The notes under the pieces are model-generated. The model saw only the letters and a program-made list of their open reading frames with translations, was not told the DNA's origin and made no database searches. DNA of 64,000 nucleotides, taken from Bacteroidales bacterium. GTDB lineage: Bacteria; Bacteroidota; Bacteroidia; Bacteroidales; JAUNSR01. A program made the translations under genes and the position numbers. Positions 45,572 to 54,991 of this stretch are shown in pieces (within the stretch, counting starts at the first letter, position 1; every line of letters starts with the position of its first letter). The stretch lies in NCBI GenBank assembly GCA_030539115.1, contig JAUNSR010000009.1, positions 1-64,000 of the forward strand. The letters are read 5' to 3'.

Positions 45572-47143
45572 GTGACAAGCGAACTTGTAGTAGATGTACA
45601 ACCAAAAGAGATCGCAATCGCTGTCTTGGAAGACAAACGACTTGTTGAGTTTCAAAAAGAAGCTCGCAATATCTCTTTTTCTGTTGGGGATATCTACCTG
45701 GGTAAAGTAAAAAAACTGATGCCCGGATTGAATGCAGCATTTGTGGATGTAGGATACGAAAAGGATGCTTTCCTTCATTATCTGGACTTAGGACCACAGT
45801 TCAGTTCAGAAGCTAAGTTTGTAAAGCAACAATTATCAGACAGGAAAAAGACGCTTTCAATTTCCAAAGCGACAATTTTGCCCGATATTGAAAAAGACGG
45901 CACCATCTCCGACCTTCTTAAAGCGGGCCAAGAGATATTGGTGCAAATTACCAAGGAGCCTATCTCCTCTAAAGGGCCACGACTAACAACAGAAATCTCT
46001 TTTGCAGGTCGATACTTGGTTCTTATTCCTTTCTCCGACAAGGTGTCTATTTCTCAAAAGATTAAATCCAATGAGGAAAAAGCGAGACTAAAGCAATTGC
46101 TTCAAAGCATCAAACCTAAAAACTTTGGAGTTATTGTCAGGACCTCTGCTGAGGGTAAAAGAGTGGCAGAGCTTGACAACGAATTGAAAACTTTAGTTCA
46201 GTGCTGGGAAGACAGCCTTACAAAACTATTAAAGGCAAAAACGCCATCATTAGTTTTCGAAGAAACGGGTAGAACTGTTGCTCTTTTGAGAGATATTTTC
46301 AATCCCTCCTTTCAGGATATTTGGGTCAATGATGATGAAACATTCCATCAGATAAAGAATTATGTTACTCTTATTGCTCCAGAACGTGCCGATATTGTAA
46401 AGCTCTATAAAGGAGAGCTTCCGATATTTGACAACTTTGCCATTACTAAACAGGTAAAATCCTCTTTTGGAAAGACCGTTTCTTTCAAAAGCGGTGCCTA
46501 CCTTATTATTGAGCACACCGAAGCTCTTCATGTAATTGACGTAAACAGCGGCAACCGTTCAAAATCAAATTCCGGTCAGGAGAACAATGCAATCGATGTA
46601 AACCTCGCAGCGGCAGAAGAGATTGCCCGTCAGCTCAGACTAAGGGACATGGGAGGAATTATAGTCATCGACTATATCGATATGCAAGAGACCGAGAACA
46701 GGCAAAAGCTATTTGATAAGATGAGAGAATTGATGTCTCTCGACAGGGCTAAACACAATATTCTGCCACTAAGCAAGTTTGGACTTATGCAGATAACAAG
46801 ACAAAGAGTTCGTCCGGCGATGGATGTAGAAACCACCGAGGAATGTCCTGTTTGTTTTGGCAAAAAAACAATTCAGCCCTCTATTTTATTTCCTGACCGT
46901 CTTGAGGATAAAATAGATTATATGGTAAACAAACTTAAAATGAATGATTTCACCTTGCACGTACACCCATTCGTTGCAGCTTTCATCAAAAAAGGTATTT
47001 TATCCCAATATTTGAAATGGAAATTCAAATATGGTTTTAAATTCAAACTTATCCCGGACCAATCTTTAGCGATGGTAGAATATAGATTCTACGACAAAGA
47101 AAAAATCGAGATAGATTTAAAAGAAGAGATTGAGATTAAATAA
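45572..47143 (+). CDS. rng: Ribonuclease E/G family endoribonuclease
   Basis: 523 residues with a GTG start. An S1 RNA-binding domain (about 35-125, GDIYLGKVKKLMPGLNAAFVDVG) is followed by the RNase E/G catalytic core. The metal-binding acids are in LHVIDVNSGN (about 324-333) and IIVIDYIDM (about 367-375), and the zinc-link-like CPVCFGK is near 424-430. RNase G processes 16S rRNA 5' ends and mRNAs. A leader of about 180 bases separates it from the HU terminator. No promoter box with a good score was found. Confidence 0.92.
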   Translation: MTSELVVDVQPKEIAIAVLEDKRLVEFQKEARNISFSVGDIYLGKVKKLMPGLNAAFVDVGYEKDAFLHYLDLGPQFSSEAKFVKQQLSDRKKTLSISKATILPDIEKDGTISDLLKAGQEILVQITKEPISSKGPRLTTEISFAGRYLVLIPFSDKVSISQKIKSNEEKARLKQLLQSIKPKNFGVIVRTSAEGKRVAELDNELKTLVQCWEDSLTKLLKAKTPSLVFEETGRTVALLRDIFNPSFQDIWVNDDETFHQIKNYVTLIAPERADIVKLYKGELPIFDNFAITKQVKSSFGKTVSFKSGAYLIIEHTEALHVIDVNSGNRSKSNSGQENNAIDVNLAAAEEIARQLRLRDMGGIIVIDYIDMQETENRQKLFDKMRELMSLDRAKHNILPLSKFGLMQITRQRVRPAMDVETTEECPVCFGKKTIQPSILFPDRLEDKIDYMVNKLKMNDFTLHVHPFVAAFIKKGILSQYLKWKFKYGFKFKLIPDQSLAMVEYRFYDKEKIEIDLKEEIEIK

Positions 47144-47198
47144 ACTATATTCTCAAATTTCTCTTGAAAGAATTTTTAAAAGAGCTTTTGGCTCTCAT

Positions 47199-47248
47199 CA
47201 AAAAGACTTAGAACAACGATTCAACAATCCTGATTCTAAGTCTTTTTA
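47199..47248 (+). terminator. Terminator of the RNase G gene
   Basis: AAAGACTTAGAA pairs with TTCTAAGTCTTT and ends in TTTTTATTTT. It lies about 55 bases past the stop codon. Confidence 0.75.
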
Positions 47249-47281
47249 TTTTCTACTGAATGAAAATCTATCAAGCATAAG

Positions 47282-47327
47282 AAAAAAGACCGGCTAAAAG
47301 ATATAAATCATTTTAGTCGGTCTTTAT
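47282..47327 (-). terminator. Terminator of the aldolase gene
   Basis: AAAGACCGGCTAAAA pairs with TTTTAGTCGGTCTTT (one mismatch). The minus strand continues with TTTTTTC. Confidence 0.75.
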
Positions 47328-47349
47328 ATTGATATAATTTCAACAAATA

Positions 47350-48348
47350 TTATTCAGCTTTACCTGCGCTGCCAAGAACAGCTTCGATTTTGTGTTTGTA
47401 AAGTTTTTTCATATTGTCACGAGCAGGGCCTAAGTATTTACGAGGGTCGAATTCTGCAGGTTTTGTAGCGAAAACTTCACGAATAGCAGCTGTCATAGCA
47501 AGACGGCTGTCTGAATCGATATTGATTTTGCAAACTGCTGATTTTGCAGCTTTACGCAATTCGTCTTCAGGAATACCGATTGCATCTTTCAATGCACCAC
47601 CGAATTTGTTTATTGTTGCAACCTCTTCTTGTGGAACTGAAGAAGAACCATGAAGAACGATAGGGAAACCTGGAAGTTCTTTCATTACACCATCAAGAAC
47701 GTTAAATGCCAATGGCGGTGGAACTAATATACCATCAGCATTGCGTGTGCATTGTTCAGGTTTGAATTTGTTAGCTCCATGAGAAGTACCGATTGAGATA
47801 GCCAATGAATCGCATCCTGTTTTTGTTACAAAATCAACAACTTCATCAGGTTCTGTATATGTGTGATGTTCTGCACATACATCATCTTCAACACCAGCCA
47901 ATACGCCAAGTTCACCCTCTACAGTTACGTCAAATTGGTGAGCATACTCAACAACTTTCTTTGTAAGAGCTACGTTTTCATCATAAGGAAGGTGAGATCC
48001 GTCGATCATTACTGAAGAGAATCCCATATCGATACATGATTTACATGTTTCGAAAGAATCACCGTGGTCAAGGTGAAGAACAATCTGCGGTTTTTCCCAA
48101 CCAAGTTCCTTTGCATATTCAACTGCACCTTCAGCCATATAACGAAGCAATGTCTGATTAGCATATTGACGTGCACCTTTGGAAACCTGAAGAATCACAG
48201 GAGATTTTGTTTCAGCCGCAGCCTGAATAATAGCCTGAAGCTGCTCCATATTATTAAAGTTAAATGCAGGAATAGCGTAACCACCTGCAATTGCTTTAGC
48301 AAACATCTCTTTTGTGTTTACCAAACCAAGGTCTTTGTAATTAATCAT
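47350..48348 (-). CDS. fba: Class II fructose-bisphosphate aldolase
   Basis: 332 residues. Zinc and catalytic residues lie in LHLDHGDSFE (Asp94, His95), the EGELGVLAGVEDD segment, and HGSSSVP (about 217-223, the phosphate and substrate loop). GTSHGANKF carries a further His ligand. It cleaves and forms fructose 1,6-bisphosphate in glycolysis and gluconeogenesis. It is a single gene with an exact -7 box at 48384-48391 and its own terminator. Confidence 0.95.
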   Translation of the reverse strand: MINYKDLGLVNTKEMFAKAIAGGYAIPAFNFNNMEQLQAIIQAAAETKSPVILQVSKGARQYANQTLLRYMAEGAVEYAKELGWEKPQIVLHLDHGDSFETCKSCIDMGFSSVMIDGSHLPYDENVALTKKVVEYAHQFDVTVEGELGVLAGVEDDVCAEHHTYTEPDEVVDFVTKTGCDSLAISIGTSHGANKFKPEQCTRNADGILVPPPLAFNVLDGVMKELPGFPIVLHGSSSVPQEEVATINKFGGALKDAIGIPEDELRKAAKSAVCKINIDSDSRLAMTAAIREVFATKPAEFDPRKYLGPARDNMKKLYKHKIEAVLGSAGKAE

Positions 48349-48383
48349 TGTGTAAAGTTTTTACATTAATAATAAAACTTCGG

Positions 48384-48391
48384 CAAAGATA
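48384..48391 (-). promoter_or_regulatory. -7 box of fba
   Basis: TATCTTTG on the minus strand, 36 bases before the start codon, matches the consensus exactly. Confidence 0.5.
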
Positions 48392-48861
48392 GTATTTTAC
48401 TGAAAATTAATTTTATTAACAGCTACTTTTTCAAATTGTTATTTGACTTCTTTAACAAGAAGTTTTTAAATATCATTATTTATGTCTCATTTTTTTAACA
48501 AAATCAAAACTTCAACAATAAAAAATCCATTTCTCGAAAAACTTTAAAAGTTTTACAGAATTTTCATTTTTTCATTCATAAGATATAATGATACAACAAT
48601 GCTAATTCATTTCATGCCACCGCTTTTTTAATCAATAAAAAATCTCTCCTCCCCTAAAATCACCCCGCAAGTCCAGCACAAAAAAATAAAACATTTTTTT
48701 CAGCTGTACTGATTTGCGTTTAATATACAATACATTAATAGATTATGTATTTTTGTTAAAAATATTTCAACACCCCATGACATATTATTAATCAAACTAA
48801 TTTAATGACTATTCTTTTTCAAAAAACAAAGCAAATATTTTTCTAATTAAAAAGTTATCAA

Positions 48862-48869
48862 TACATTTG
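48862..48869 (+). promoter_or_regulatory. -7 box of rpmE2
   Basis: TACATTTG with a TTTTTC about 19 bases upstream, 66 bases before the start codon. Both boxes and spacing fit. Confidence 0.6.
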
Positions 48870-48934
48870 CAGTCCGAAAGTATTACACTCTACCAAGCGT
48901 TATCGAAAAAATAATTATTAAAGAATATATAGCA

Positions 48935-49186
48935 ATGAAACAAGGACTTCATCCTGAAAACTATCGTCCGGTAGTATTTAAAGACATGTCTAACGATGAT
49001 ATGTTTATTACCCGTTCTACTATCAACACTCGTGAAACAGTTGATATCGACGGTGTTACATACCCATTAGTAAAACTTGAAATCACAAGTTCTTCTCATC
49101 CTTTCTACACTGGTAAATCTAAATTGGTAGATACAGCAGGACGTGTTGATAAGTTCATGAGCCGTTACGCTAACAGAAAAAAATAA
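48935..49186 (+). CDS. rpmE2: 50S ribosomal protein L31 type B
   Basis: 83 residues. The sequence starts [20 protein letters not shown] and has [27 protein letters not shown], the L31 signature. It lacks the zinc-binding Cys residues of the A type, so it is the Cys-less form. It has a strong promoter and terminator and stands alone. Confidence 0.95.
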   Translation: MKQGLHPENYRPVVFKDMSNDDMFITRSTINTRETVDIDGVTYPLVKLEITSSSHPFYTGKSKLVDTAGRVDKFMSRYANRKK

Positions 49187-49206
49187 TTCTGTCGGACAAT
49201 GATATT

Positions 49207-49242
49207 TAAAGCTTCCATCTGATGATGGGAGCTTTTTTATTT
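49207..49242 (+). terminator. Terminator of rpmE2
   Basis: GCTTCCATC pairs with GATGGGAGC over a TGAT loop and is followed by TTTTTTATTTT. Confidence 0.8.
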
Positions 49243-49669
49243 TATAACACTCCATATTTTTTATTTTTAGGACAAAGAGTTTCTTCAAAATAAATATTTT
49301 GTCTTTCTTTTGCTTTACAAACCTTAATCTCATAACACTTTTCCTAACCTAAAAGCTGCGATATCATTCACAAAAGCCTCTAAACTTAGCAAGCTGTAGA
49401 TTTGTTTTGATATTAAGCCCATCAATTGGGCTATTTTGATTAATAAGCCTGTTTTTTTCACCAAACATTTTAATAAAACATTATAGTATTTTACATATTT
49501 TATTTAAGTATTTATTTACAAATACATAAATATTTTTATCAAACAACTAAAGTTATTTTATTTTTTATTTGGAAAAAATAAAAAAATCATCAATGAGAAT
49601 AATTAAACTATTGAGTTATAATTTTTTGCTTGATGACATTTCAAAAAAGACAATAAAAATTAAACTTGC

Positions 49670-49677
49670 TATATTTG
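49670..49677 (+). promoter_or_regulatory. -7 box of the GlmU-like gene
   Basis: TATATTTG, 90 bases before the start codon, is an exact consensus match. Confidence 0.45.
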
Positions 49678-49766
49678 TATTTGTTTTGAAAAGAGTTTCT
49701 AAACACAACTCACTTTCTTGGACACACCAATTAAGTGGAATGAATATCAAATAAATCATAAGCCTT

Positions 49767-50954
49767 ATGAACATAATACTTTTTGATGGTCAAATCCGAG
49801 ACCAACTTCTGCCGCTTTCATTTACGCGTCCGATTGCAGAGTTTAGATTTGGCATTTTAACAATAAAAGAAAAATGGGAAAGAGTATTGCCTGGCAATTA
49901 TTCCGTTCTGACACAAAAATATTTAGAGAAGAAATACCCGCTTATAATAGAGGATGACAACATATTTATTGCCGGAAATGTAACTCCATCGTTAATGCTA
50001 AGCGCAGAAATTGAGCTTTTGAACAAAGGACAGGTTTTGATGGACAAAGACCGAGTTATTGCTTTCAGAGGGACCATCGACCAATTTAACAGCTCCTCTT
50101 TTTTCACCTCAACTCAGACACAATCAAAGATTCTCTCTTTTGACAGGCTGTACGACCTTTTTCTTTTAAATGAAACTGCAATAGAAGATGATTTTCGTCT
50201 CATTACTGAAGGCAGACAAAGTGAGCCAATTTCTGAAAGTGTAAGAATTATTGGTGAAAAGTATTTTGAAGATGGCACTCCCAAGATTTTTATAGAGAAA
50301 GGGGCAAAAATAGAATGTGCCATATTAAATCTTTCCAATGGTCCGGTTTATATTGGTCAAGGTGCCGAAGTTCAGGAAGGAAGCGTCATCAGAGCTCCCT
50401 TTGCAATGTGCGAACATTCGGTGGCAAACATGAACACAAAAATTTATGGTGCAACAACTCTTGGCCCATACTGCAAGGTTGGCGGCGAATTGAACAACGT
50501 AATAATGTTTGGATATTCCAATAAAGCTCATGAGGGTTTTCTTGGCAATGCCGTTGTTGGTGAATGGTGCAATATCGGAGCGGGCACGAACGCTTCAAAT
50601 CTAAAAAACGACTACAGCGAGATAAAGCTTTGGAGTTACCCTCAAGGGAAATTTCTTAAGACAGGGCTGCAATTTTGCGGCTTAATTATGGGTGATCATT
50701 CCAAGACGGGCATTAACTCTATGATCAATACTGCCACAATATTGGGAGTAGGAGTAAATATTCACGGGAGCGGATTTCCACGCAATTTTGTTCCCTCGTT
50801 CAGTGAAGGAGGCGCATCCGGTTTTTCGGATGTCAATTTGGTGAAATTCTTTCAAACAGCTTCAAAAATGATGGAAAGAAGAGGCATGATATTAACCAAT
50901 AATGACAGAGAAATATTTGAATATATTAACCGCGAGGCTGAAAATTACAAATAG
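49767..50954 (+). CDS. GlmU-like putative sugar nucleotidyltransferase
   Basis: 395 residues. The N-terminal part (about 1-200) is an NTP-transferase-4 type domain opening MNIILFDGQIRDQLLPLSFT with RPIAEFRFG. From about 200 it becomes a left-handed beta-helix with hexapeptide turns (GPVYIGQGAEVQEGSVIRAP, GPYCKVGGEL), ending in a helical tail. The family is close to GlmU, but the true sugar substrate is not known, since GlmU proper is a different protein. It is a single gene between its promoter and a strong terminator. Confidence 0.85.
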   Translation: MNIILFDGQIRDQLLPLSFTRPIAEFRFGILTIKEKWERVLPGNYSVLTQKYLEKKYPLIIEDDNIFIAGNVTPSLMLSAEIELLNKGQVLMDKDRVIAFRGTIDQFNSSSFFTSTQTQSKILSFDRLYDLFLLNETAIEDDFRLITEGRQSEPISESVRIIGEKYFEDGTPKIFIEKGAKIECAILNLSNGPVYIGQGAEVQEGSVIRAPFAMCEHSVANMNTKIYGATTLGPYCKVGGELNNVIMFGYSNKAHEGFLGNAVVGEWCNIGAGTNASNLKNDYSEIKLWSYPQGKFLKTGLQFCGLIMGDHSKTGINSMINTATILGVGVNIHGSGFPRNFVPSFSEGGASGFSDVNLVKFFQTASKMMERRGMILTNNDREIFEYINREAENYK

Positions 50955-51026
50955 AGTTTTTATATAACGACATATCCAATTTGACATTAAAATAAATTGG
51001 GTTATTGTCTGAACAATATTTTAAAA

Positions 51027-51086
51027 AAAATGAGTGATGCGGAAATATATCTTCATTAGGATAAGATTTCTGCATCACTCATTTTC
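51027..51086. terminator. Terminator between GlmU-like and DUF5689 genes
   Basis: AAAATGAGTGATGCGGAAAT pairs with ATTTCTGCATCACTCATTTT (one or two mismatches). It lies between convergent genes and has A and T flanks on both sides. Confidence 0.8.
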
Positions 51087-51132
51087 TTGTAACACAATTC
51101 TACAAATTCCGTCAAAAAATAGTATAAGTTAT

Positions 51133-51948
51133 TTAATCGGTAACCTTAAAACCATAAGCATCGCTCGACATTCTCATTAAAAGTTGATATGAGTTCTTGA
51201 AATATGAAAGTATTCCAACAACATTTCCTGTGCCGGAAGGTAAAGTATCATTGGCAAAAGTACTGTAACTGCTGTTATAAACCGCCAACTTATTGCCTTC
51301 ACTGTCAAAAATATACCTTGTTGTATTTTTACCTGAATTGGTATACAGCCATACACCACCATTTTGGAAATATACATCCTTAAAGACAAACAATTGACTT
51401 TGATAGGTCATCAAGGCTGGAAACGTTGTTGGCAAAGAGGCGATATCACCAACTATTGTATCAATTGGATAAGCCGGAAGTCCGTTTAGCTGAGTTTTCT
51501 CGGCAAACAAAGTCGAGAGCATAAAAGTTATGCCGGTTCCATCATCAGTTTCATACCCTAATTGCTGAAGATTATTGTAAAGTCCCACATATAAACCTGT
51601 GCAATTGATAACTATTTGCTGGCCTATTCTGTAGGTTGAATTAATATCAGTGCTGTTTATGCCAATAGTTATGGCTGCTGTTGAATCCTGAATCATGAGG
51701 TTTTTATAAATATTCCCTTCAACATCGTTTCCAATGACTACGCCTTCAATAATATAGTTCTCACCATTTGGCTTTACCCCCACCTGCTCAAGAGCATCAG
51801 GGAAGGCCTGTTTAAGCTCAAGTATAGTTGTGTTTGCAGTGATTGTTGCTTTAGGAATATCAAGTGGAGGAATATCAAAGTCCCGGGCACAGCCAAAAGC
51901 AAAGATTAAAGAGATAAAAAATAACAGCTTAAATATTTTTGATTTCAT
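51133..51948 (-). CDS. DUF5689 lipoprotein
   Basis: 271 residues from the ATG at 51948, where a lipoprotein signal begins (Cys20 in AFGCARD); the frame's earlier start would overlap the receptor's stop. The mature part (about 30-270) has the DUF5689 pattern: ITANTTILELKQAF (about 33-46), IIEGVVIGNDVEGN (about 64-77), IQDSTAAITIGIN and a second OB-like half. The OB-type fold suggests nucleic acid or small-ligand binding. It follows the TonB-dependent receptor by 34 bases and would work at the outer membrane with it. Confidence 0.8.
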   Translation of the reverse strand: MKSKIFKLLFFISLIFAFGCARDFDIPPLDIPKATITANTTILELKQAFPDALEQVGVKPNGENYIIEGVVIGNDVEGNIYKNLMIQDSTAAITIGINSTDINSTYRIGQQIVINCTGLYVGLYNNLQQLGYETDDGTGITFMLSTLFAEKTQLNGLPAYPIDTIVGDIASLPTTFPALMTYQSQLFVFKDVYFQNGGVWLYTNSGKNTTRYIFDSEGNKLAVYNSSYSTFANDTLPSGTGNVVGILSYFKNSYQLLMRMSSDAYGFKVTD

Positions 51949-51982
51949 AATAATTATAGTTAGTAAAAAATGAGACAATGTT

Positions 51983-54766
51983 TTAGAATTTAACACCCAC
52001 GCTTACAAATACATTAATACCTTGTCCATAATAATATTTATTAGGATACTTATTAACATTGTAGTCAGTATAGTCAAAGCGGCCCTGTTCATAGCCACCT
52101 GTTTGAAGATTTCTATAATTAAGAATATTGTTAAGCCCGACATTTACATTAAGTGAGCGTTTTCTGTCAAGATATACCAATTTTCCAACCGAGGCATTAA
52201 GTAACCATCCTCCATTAAGCTTTTGTTGACAGGTTATCTCCTTTGCTTTTTTAATATAGTTGTTTTCCATTTCCTGCTGAGTGTTTCCTGTAAGTTCAAA
52301 ACCCATGGCAGACTCTGTTCTTCTGGAAGGAGAAAGAGAAACATAAGCCATATCAAAAGCGCTCACATTAACATCAAAAAACCATAGCTTTGGAGCAGCC
52401 CATTTAAGTCCTAAATTAAAAACCTGCTGAGGAGTGCCGGCAACATAAAAATTCTTTAGATATGCAGTCTGAGAATCATCGGGCAAACTACCATTTTCAT
52501 AATTAGTAATGGCTTCAGGTTGGTTTACATACCGGTATCTTGCCACTGTTCCGACAAAGGATGCTGTCAATGCAGGGGTCATCTTGTAGGCTATGCCCAA
52601 CTCAATGCCCTGATATCTTTTTCTTACACCTGTAAGAATGTAGTTAACCAATGTCTGATAGGTGTTATGAAAAAATGAGGAGACCTCTGTTTGGTCATAA
52701 AAGTTTGTTGCAAAGGCGGTGATTCTTCCTTTCAATTTTTGATATGCAAAACGATAGGTAATGTCGGCAGAGATAATTTTCTGATTTTTCAAGTTGGGAA
52801 CAGGCGTATCTTTAATTCTTGGAGAAATGTAGGCATTTGCAAAATGAGGAGCTACAGTTTCATACAATGCATTTATTGTAAAATAGTTTCTGCCGTCAAG
52901 TTTGTAAGTAGCGCCTGCTTTAACACCAAAATTCAAGTAACGCTTCATCTCACTTTTGCCGAATGAATTGTCGGGGGCTCTTTCATTTCTCATCTTACCG
53001 TCTCTTTGAAACTGAGTATAAGAAAGCTCTCCTGAATAGTATGCATCCCAATGAGGAAGATTAAAATTATTTTGCAGCCAGAGGTTTGAATTTAGATAGT
53101 TGATATCATAATTGTAGCCAAACTTATCTCCCTTTTTAGCCCTGAAGTTTGGATTGTTAAGGTTGTTTTGAAGAATATCAGGATTGTTTGGGAAATCCTG
53201 TTCAGCATATTGGTCAATATCCAACCAGTACTCACCACCTAACAAATCGTCAATTTTCTTAAAGAAACTGGCATTAGTATATTTAAAGCCAGCTCCTGCC
53301 TGCAAAGTAATGTAATCACTCAATCTTTTGTTAAGGTTGGTGTTAAACATATAATTTATTTGGTTGCTGTATCTGTTTTCCAATATATATGTCGAACCTA
53401 AATTCTTTCCTCGATTTTCGTTCTCCCAGTTATTTAAATAATTGACCTGATACATTTTATCCCAGTCTATTTGACGAAATGAAAGGTCATTTTCCCATAG
53501 GCTGGTGAGCAACTCTTGAGCATAAGGATCTGCAGTACCAAAAAGACCTGAATAATAACTCGGCAGATATCGGTAATAATCAGGACGAGGATCGGCAGCA
53601 TTATACCAATTAAGTGCAGAGGATGAATAATTAGTCATTTTAAATGCAGCTCCTGTGCGTAAAGTGGTTGAAATATCAGGTTTCCACTCCCAATTGAGAA
53701 TAAATGATGGGTCATACGATTCGACAACTCTTGAATTACGTTTCTTGCCATTTTGATACCCCCAATTTGGATTGTAAAGATTGTTGGAGGTCAGATTGTA
53801 AACCTCTTCATAGGTGGCTGAAGCTTGCCCTCTCTGAGTAGGTGCACCAAATGTTGTCATCATTATGGTATTTTTATCATTTAGAATCTTCTCTGCAGTA
53901 ATGAAATATCCCCAAGAGCGGTAGAAAGTCCCCGGAACAACGCCTTCATCGGCAAAACGACCAATGGCAGAGAAAGCGAAACTCCAGCCATCGGGTCTAA
54001 CGCCGGTTGCATAGGTAAACATGCCCCTCCATTTGTAGTTTCGGTTTGTAAAAGCAATATTTGCCCTTGAGCCGGGTGAAAACATAGAGGCTTTGGTAGA
54101 GATATTGACAGCACCACCTATATCGCCAAAGGTGAAACTGGCAAAATCAATGCCGTTGACTACATTTTTATTTCTAAAAGCATTGTTCATTCCCCCCAAC
54201 ATGGAATAATTAAAGTATCCTCTTGCAGGGTCATCAAAATTAATTCCATTAATATAGGTTGATGAGAAATCAGAATCGTAGCCTCTAATCCTAAATCTGG
54301 TTGCCCCAAAAGCATAGCTGGCTGTGCTTAGATAAACATCATAGGAAGCTCCCGAAAGATTACCGATAGATTGCGAACTGCCAGATTCATCATCAAGCTG
54401 AGACTCATCAAAGGTTATTATACCCTCTTCATCATTAAAATATGGGTCGATTATAGGGTGGAGACGAATTGTCCCAATATTTGCAATAACACCCTCGGCA
54501 ACATCCACTTCCATACTTAAAGTTTGATAGCCTAAAGAAACAATTTCTATCGTTGTTTTGCCCACAGGAATAGTGGAAATTCTAAAATCGCCATCTTGGG
54601 AGCTTGTTACAGAAATTGCCTCACCTAAAACAGAAACCTGAGCGCTTATCACTCCCACTCCGGTTTCCGAGTTAACTATTAAACCTTTTATTCCTCCTAT
54701 TTTTTGCGAGAAAGCAATAAATGAAAATAGGGAAAAAGAGATTGTCAACAATATACTTTTTTTCAT
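51983..54766 (-). CDS. TonB-dependent outer-membrane receptor with carboxypeptidase-regulatory domain
   Basis: 927 residues. A signal peptide (about 1-20) is followed by a CarboxypepD-reg-like domain (about 22-105: GLIVNSETGVGVISAQVSVLG and GYQTLSMEV). A plug (about 140-250) and a 22-strand-type barrel ending GINVFVSVGVKF with the terminal Phe follow. It imports an unknown substrate across the outer membrane. It is followed at once by the DUF5689 lipoprotein, which takes the position SusD holds in sugar systems. The exported nuclease-family gene is divergent. Substrate class is therefore a guess. Confidence 0.88.
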   Translation of the reverse strand: MKKSILLTISFSLFSFIAFSQKIGGIKGLIVNSETGVGVISAQVSVLGEAISVTSSQDGDFRISTIPVGKTTIEIVSLGYQTLSMEVDVAEGVIANIGTIRLHPIIDPYFNDEEGIITFDESQLDDESGSSQSIGNLSGASYDVYLSTASYAFGATRFRIRGYDSDFSSTYINGINFDDPARGYFNYSMLGGMNNAFRNKNVVNGIDFASFTFGDIGGAVNISTKASMFSPGSRANIAFTNRNYKWRGMFTYATGVRPDGWSFAFSAIGRFADEGVVPGTFYRSWGYFITAEKILNDKNTIMMTTFGAPTQRGQASATYEEVYNLTSNNLYNPNWGYQNGKKRNSRVVESYDPSFILNWEWKPDISTTLRTGAAFKMTNYSSSALNWYNAADPRPDYYRYLPSYYSGLFGTADPYAQELLTSLWENDLSFRQIDWDKMYQVNYLNNWENENRGKNLGSTYILENRYSNQINYMFNTNLNKRLSDYITLQAGAGFKYTNASFFKKIDDLLGGEYWLDIDQYAEQDFPNNPDILQNNLNNPNFRAKKGDKFGYNYDINYLNSNLWLQNNFNLPHWDAYYSGELSYTQFQRDGKMRNERAPDNSFGKSEMKRYLNFGVKAGATYKLDGRNYFTINALYETVAPHFANAYISPRIKDTPVPNLKNQKIISADITYRFAYQKLKGRITAFATNFYDQTEVSSFFHNTYQTLVNYILTGVRKRYQGIELGIAYKMTPALTASFVGTVARYRYVNQPEAITNYENGSLPDDSQTAYLKNFYVAGTPQQVFNLGLKWAAPKLWFFDVNVSAFDMAYVSLSPSRRTESAMGFELTGNTQQEMENNYIKKAKEITCQQKLNGGWLLNASVGKLVYLDRKRSLNVNVGLNNILNYRNLQTGGYEQGRFDYTDYNVNKYPNKYYYGQGINVFVSVGVKF

Positions 54767-54974
54767 GTGCGAACATTTATTAAGCCATTCATGTCATTAT
54801 CTCCAATCATTGTTTTTTTATATTTTTTATTTTTAATGTTTAGTCATTTTGACAATTATGACATAATTATTCTTGAACTAATTATTAAGCAAAAAGGTTT
54901 CATTATTAAGAACTGAGTAATCAATTCAGCCGTTTTTTATATTTATATTATTAATTGAGTTTATTGGTACTTCA

Positions 54975-54982
54975 TAAATTTG
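54975..54982 (+). promoter_or_regulatory. Possible -7 box of the second EEP gene
   Basis: TAAATTTG lies 10 bases before the ATG at 54992, which would give an almost leaderless message. It matches the consensus but the short distance makes it uncertain. Confidence 0.3.
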
Positions 54983-54991
54983 AACAATCAA

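Larger units (their letters stand above)
48349..48934. other. Divergent intergenic region between fba and rpmE2
   Basis: About 585 bases. It holds the fba -7 box and the L31 promoter (48862-48869). There is also a solitary ACTTCTT/AAGAAGT hairpin with T5 at 48446-48468 that ends no known gene. No reading frame stands out. Confidence 0.5.
49187..49766. other. Intergenic region between rpmE2 and the GlmU-like gene
   Basis: About 580 bases with the L31 terminator (49207-49242) and a -7 box (49670-49677) for the next gene. A 61-codon frame (49569-49754) overlaps that promoter, is AT-driven and was not called. Confidence 0.5.

Noticed and set aside
48446-48468. Terminator on the plus strand in the fba leader
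   Set aside because: The hairpin has T5 but no gene ends before it, so it was left as a note only.
49569-49754. 61-codon frame before the GlmU-like gene
   Set aside because: It overlaps an exact TATATTTG promoter box and has no family signature.
54980-54991. Upstream TTG start of the second EEP protein
   Set aside because: A signal peptide starts at the ATG at 54992 and the TTG lies within the -7 box.
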